A stretch of DNA of 64,000 bases from Episyrphus balteatus (taxonomy: Eukaryota; Arthropoda; Insecta; Diptera; Syrphidae): positions 166,133,718 to 166,197,717 of the forward strand of contig NC_079134.1 in assembly GCF_945859705.1 (NCBI RefSeq), read 5' to 3'. Below are positions 58,736 to 64,000 of this stretch, piece after piece. The notes beneath the pieces are model-generated. The model saw only the letters and a list, made by a program, of their open reading frames with translations, searched no databases and was not told where the DNA came from. The translations under genes and the position numbers were made by a program. How positions within the stretch are numbered: the stretch's first letter is position 1; each line of letters begins with the position of its first letter.

Positions 58736-61700
58736 AGTCAGAAAACTTTTATAGAAATGTTGTTTTTAAATATTCATACATTCATGAAATTAACTTGTTT
58801 CTTGCGGACAAAAGTGATATATTTTTGGTTATCCTGTAGTCTGTTTGCAATATTTAAAAACAAATAAATGAATTCTTTACTTAGGTTCGTGTTCGTATAA
58901 AATTTTGTTAAACATTGAATAAACTTGTCAAAGTTTTTGTCTTTGGGAGTTGAACTCTTTTTATTTTGAAATTCGTTTGCCTATTGTACGCAAAAATCAT
59001 GCGTAAGGAGAATTTAAATCATTGGAATAATAAATTTTTAATGCAAGAAACGTTGTTAAAGCGGGAAATATGTACCTAATGCAATTCAAACTATGGATTA
59101 TTAGGAGGATTTCTTTTTTTTCCAAACCGGCTCTCAATGAACGACGTTCCGCTGATGGCAGCGATTGAGCCATAATGAAGCAACCAATTTTTTCAACTGC
59201 CATTAATAAATTAGTCTTAGTTACATCTCTATAACTAAGGCCTTAATAGCCGACGGGCCTTATTACCCGCACCTACTTTATGTAAACGTCAAAATAAGCA
59301 AATAACTAGATAAAAACGATGAAATTCCTCAACTTTTAGGTATATAAATAATTCCTTTACCGGCGGGCGCTTAAATTTTCATTTTGTTTTTGTCTTATCT
59401 ATTTTAGGTAAATTTTCATTTTATCGAGCTGTCATTTTTCAAGCTAACAATCAATTTGACATTCTTTAATTATTTTTTATATTTTGACAAATGCATGACA
59501 TTGACATTAGCCACGTACCTACCTAAATTGTGTGTGTGTTTAAAATAAATTATATTCCACATTTTCATCGTTTTATGTTTAAAATAGGTATAAAAAAACC
59601 AACTGCATACCTACCTACCTAACGGATGCATGAAAAATGTCATGGAATTATGTATAAACAAAAAAATGGCGCCCATACTCCGATGCCATATTCCTTTTGT
59701 TCGTAAGAAGGCACATACTTTATATGGAATTAAATTTCAAAAAAAAAAATTATACTTTAACACAACCTATATCCTCCCGCCTGAACCAAAAAGAAGAACA
59801 TAAAAAATTAATAATAGATGCATTAACCCTTAAACAAAATCCTCCACCACACCATCGCCACACACTCTATAATTACAGCATAATATTTCTTCACATGGCA
59901 CAACACAACACAAAGAAGTGAAACCATGAAGCAGCAGCTTAAAACCGAAGCAGCAGCAGCAGCAACCAGAAAACATTGTGTTGCTGCATTTTTTATTATA
60001 GCAGGAAGAAAATGAGGGCGAAACGGAATCTCTTTTCAACTATTTCGTATTAAAAATACGAATATAAAAAAAAAAAAAAATAATAATATTCAACTCACTG
60101 TAGGTAAGGTAGAGACTAGAGAGGTGTACATAATACAACCAAACACGGAAAATAATTTTTCTCTGTTTTGTTGTTGTGTGTTAATTCTTCGTTCTCTTTG
60201 AGAATGATAATTATGTGTTTTCATACTTCACGAACACACCCACCCCTGCTGTTGCTGTTGTTGCACTCAATCTACACCCTGCTCCAATATGAATTATGTA
60301 CACTCCAACGCCAAAGAAAATGAAAAAAAGAATATGTACAAAGTACAACAAAAAGTTCATACTATGGAACTTGGTAACTGGAGGTGAAGTACATAATAGC
60401 GAAGCATGCGTGTGGTTCCTACCAACGAACAGAATGGAAGGAGAGTTTTTTTTTTTTCTTTTTCTTTTATTTCTTTTTATTCCTTTTGGATTTTTGTTCA
60501 AAAATAAAAATAGTAGAGCACATTTATCACGATTTCTCTTTTTGATATTTCTTCATCTCTTTCTCTCTTTTTCCTTTACTTCTTCTTCTTTTTCGTAAGC
60601 ACAGCACGTCATCATATTATTATTATTCTTTCAAAACTTCTTATCTAAAAATCTGTATCGTGACGAATTAAACAACAAAGCATAAGAAACAACAAAAAAA
60701 AAAGTTTATAAGAAGACACCGCATGCAAACGAAGAAGAAGAAAAAGATGATGAAAACAAAAATTCAGCAAAAAAGAAGAAATCAGTAGTGTGGAAGTAAT
60801 ATAGAAGATGAAAAAGAAGACGAAGAACAATCTATAAACAACAGCTGTGCGATGTTGTAAAATTGTTACGTTACGATAAAATGAACGAATGCCAAAAGGA
60901 AGAAGAATCAACCAAGAAGAAAATGAAGAAGAAATATTGTTTATTTCTTCATCTTTCTTCTTCTTCTACGTTATTTCTTTAATTTGCCGACGGGCGGCGG
61001 AATTATTGTTTGTTTATTCTGTCAAGTGAAGATACAGCTGAAAGGAAGAAGAGATATTAGAATTTTTTAGAACCAACAACAACAAAAAAAAAAAAACAAA
61101 AATACCAAGGCAACAAGAGAAGATGGATGGAAAGCAAACTGCTGATCCCGAAAATAGATACGGGAATTAAATTAAATAGAGAAATGGGTAGCTGCTAGCA
61201 GCGGCAGTAAACAGGCAGGCAAAACCATAGAGAAGCACCATAAGCATTTTGAAGAAGAAGAAGTTTTCCCATAATTTTTGTGTATATTCCGGATTGGGAC
61301 AAACAAAAAACCCATCAAACCCAAAGTAAAAGGAATAGGTAGAGGTACATAAGGAAGAATATAGAGGGCACAGGCAACTAAGTTAAGTAGGCAAAGAAGG
61401 GAGTGTTTGTTAAAGAAGAAGGAGGAATGAAGATTCAGAGTTCCAGAAGAGTGGTGGTGGTGCGTTCAGTTGGGTTCTGTTCTGTTTTTGTTCATTCTAT
61501 TTGAGTTTTGCTGACTTCTGAGTAAAAGTTCTTTAACGATTCCCTGGGGTGCGCGGGTTTTTGTAAGGTTTTTTTTTTTCTTTTTTCCTTGTGTACAGTT
61601 TTTCACTGTAATACGTAAGCATTAGCAGCAAAAGAAACGTCATGACGATGATGATGCCGATGAATGGAAAATGCACACACAAGAAGAAAAAAAAAAAGGA

Positions 61701-61813
61701 AATTCTGAAGCAGCATGTGACGACTATCTAGTATCTACACACATTACCCGCCTACATCACACAGCCAAACATATAATATACATAAAACCCACTTTAACCC
61801 CCCATTCCCCTAC

Positions 61814-61915
61814 GTTTCATCGCCATCGTCGTTACCGACATCATCATGGTTAGCTAGCACTTTGGAGTTTGTACAGTGTGTCCCTCCAACCATATTCATT
61901 CTCTCTCTCTCTTTC
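61814..61915. promoter_or_regulatory. GAGA-type CT run with a nearby GCCAT core
   Basis: A 14-base CT run (61899-61912) can bind GAGA factor, and GCCAT at 61822-61826 is the core of a PHO site (family knowledge). The pairing is weak evidence for a Polycomb response element upstream of Psc exons. Chance cannot be excluded. Confidence 0.2.
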
Positions 61916-64000
61916 GGTGTATAGAGACTTCCTGTGTGAAGATGAAATAATTTTTGCCGTTTTTTCCTCTTTTCTGTACCGTTTTTTGTTGGTGAAATTA
62001 AATCTCAGCGTGCTGAATGAAATTGTTGACATTTTTTACAGGATTTTTTGCTTTTATTTCGTTTTTATGTTTGTTGTTGTCTATCTCTACCTTCTATACC
62101 CACAATTTTATATAAATGAAAAAAAAAAGGGGTTGGAATTTGGAATGTATGTAGATATGAGCTCGTTGTTTTGTATATTCATGGAAATGTTCGTTTAAAT
62201 TCCTTAAAAGAAGAGTAAATGTGAGATAATCTGAAGGTTTTATTTATTAAAAAAAAAAAAACAAAAAAGAAATCCTTCTTTTTATGTTTTATTATATGTA
62301 AGTATTTTTGTATTCAGCGGCTAATAAGACAGCAAATGTGTGTAGGCCTTAAAAAAAAAAAAGTAAAATCACGACGACAAGGACTGTGTTGCATTATATT
62401 AAGACATAATAAGAAGAAGGATGATAAAAAAAATAAAGTAACTTGTGGGATGACATCTTGTATGGCAGTTAAATATCTTCCTAGATGACTGTAAAAGAAG
62501 TCTACACATCGCCGTAGACGACGACATTTACGTCGTTGTCGTGAAGAAATGAATTAGCACAAAAGGGGAGTTCTTTTTTTGCTTTTTGTTTTTTGTAAGA
62601 TTCAGAGTAAACCACTTGATATAAAGGATGAACTCTTGATGGCGTTATGTAATTTTTAATTGAATGTGATGTCAAAAGGTTAGAGACAGAGCGATTATGT
62701 GGTGACACAAGCATTTCCACTTTCTAGAGACGAACGACGACTTCTGTGTCTTACATTTGCCTTGAGGTGATGAAAGTCGGATGCACACATATGTTGGTCT
62801 TGTTGGAAAGGTTGATTGAGGAGTTGGGGGATAATAAGACATTTTCATCACATGTATCAAGGTGTCTTTAGACTTTTTTACGTCTAAGGTGTTTATAGCT
62901 AGTTACCTACATACAATATATACCGACAGAGACAGGGAAAGCTACTTAGAGTAAACACCATTTGTGGAAGATTTCTTTGACTTGCATACATGAAGAATAA
63001 GTTACAAGGAACAGATTTCTTCCGCCTCTTGAGCAAATGATGTGATAAATAAATGATTACTCGAAAAAGGAATGTTAAGTTAATTAAATTAAACATTTAA
63101 GACTTTCCAGTTTTAACCTGAAGTCTCATAGAAAGACTGATGAATTTTTCAAATTGCTTGCATTGTTTTTAAAATGAGAACTTTGTAAGTCTGAATGCCA
63201 ACGTCTTTTGAAAGTTTCAAGAAAGATAGATACTTAAGTGGAAAGTATCATATATGAGCAGTTTTATAGTCCGGTAGGTGCAAATTAAATGTTCAAACTG
63301 CGTTGCCAGTCTTCGACTAAAGTTTTGACAGTGAAATTGGAGCTAGGAATCAATTAGTGGATAAATTGGAAGACATAAGAAAGACTTCACATGTTTGAAC
63401 TACTTTACCCTCTTACAATTATAAGTATCATCAGCATTAGAATTTCTTAAAGGTTAGTTTTACTTACAAGTAAGTGACACTTAAGTGACTTTTTTTAAAT
63501 TTAAGTGACACCTTTTTGGAAAAAAAATTGAACTGCCGTACCATTTTCAACCATTTTATTGGCTGTGAAATGTGGAATTATTAAATTAAACTAAAAGCAT
63601 ATGTTATGCACAAATTCGAGGCAATTGCAGGTAAAGTAGTGTGTTGAGCTATAAATATTTACAAATCTTAAAGTGGAATAAACTAATGTCTTGTCGGTAA
63701 AGTAGTGTTTCATGGAAATTTGTGGAAAAAAGGAAAATAGTCCACATTTTTTTAAGAAATCAGATTCCTAGTGGAAATGACGATCGTAATTGAATTTGGT
63801 TCCTCTTCTACCTGGCTGGAAAGTTTACGAAATTCTACACTTTCTTCATACGCGAAATAATAAACGCTTATTAGATGTAAAATCCTCTAAGAATTATTCC
63901 TTGTAATACTTCGTACTTTTTTGAGTAAATAGTAAGTGAAAATTATGATAAACATGTGCACTACCTTATCATATATTTATCTTATTTTGACTGTTAAACT

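Larger units (their letters stand above)
57380..64000 (-). other. Upstream Psc intron or 5' region, open at the window edge
   Basis: No exon was found here on either strand, although the RING exon should lie upstream of 57379. I looked on the minus strand for the paired Cys/His spacing of the PSC RING (CxxCQGY, ECLHSFC) and saw none. The stretch is AT-rich with GAA/GAAGAA tracts (60721-61430), CAG runs (59936-59968), a CT run (61899-61912) and a second copy of the intron transposon (about 58340-58735). It is most simply read as a long intron continuing beyond 64000. A small exon could have been missed. Confidence 0.55.

Noticed and set aside
59934..59970. CAG repeats as a coding polyglutamine exon
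   Set aside because: There is no extended frame or splice context on either strand; this is likely a simple intronic repeat.
1..64000. CRISPR arrays, bacterial operons, rRNA genes
   Set aside because: The window is eukaryotic (spliced gene, metazoan TEs). No spaced direct repeats of CRISPR type and no rRNA-like sequence were seen.

Overview
This is a 64-kb stretch of AT-rich, intron- and repeat-dominated animal DNA. It very probably comes from a fly (Diptera, likely Brachycera). The one convincing gene is the 3' part of a Polycomb-group gene on the minus strand, the Posterior sex combs (Psc) orthologue of the Psc/Su(z)2 family. I recognise its RAWUL-type ubiquitin-like domain and several PSC-specific motifs in the long disordered tail. 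Species cannot be fixed from the sequence.

Layout. From 1 to about 51 kb I see no protein-coding gene. All open frames there are short and lack recognisable domains or coding texture. This desert is full of non-autonomous transposons and tandem repeats, often nested. They include: a PIF/Harbinger-like MITE family (252-725 and 28675-29630); a 4.4-kb piggyBac-like shell with TTAA ends (7331-11767), which carries a ~470-bp satellite array bracketed by perfect 29-bp inverted repeats and a 14-bp minisatellite; a TIR element opening GGGGAGAGTGGGG (21932-22917); an intact hAT-like element with an 8-bp target duplication (33590-34153); a retroposon-like family whose TTTTA tail has grown to about 56 perfect units (18813-19095); a CAGAGA-ended element (47988-49075) carrying a single copy of the same 470-bp satellite unit; and several diverged ~150-172-bp tandem blocks. 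Islands of more balanced base composition at about 4.86-5.48, 13.6-15.1, 20.7-20.95, 39.2-40.7 and 44.0-45.5 kb stand out and may be regulatory or untranslated sequence. A ~165-bp non-repetitive segment is duplicated at 6.43 and 26.23 kb.

From 51.8 to 57.4 kb lie the last two coding exons of Psc (57176-57379 and 51819-55662 on the minus strand). They are joined by a 1.5-kb intron whose splice signals and codon phase agree. An AT-rich probable 3' UTR follows below 51819. The RING-finger exon expected just upstream was not found, so the intron from 57380 probably runs past the right edge. Both introns carry copies of one TIR transposon with internal ~70-bp repeats that each contain a GCCAT core, the core of the PHO/YY1 site.

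Within the cell, the PSC protein would act in PRC1-type complexes: its RING would pair with Sce/dRing, its RAWUL domain would bind partners, and its long basic, disordered tail would compact chromatin. These roles come from knowledge of the family, not from this sequence.
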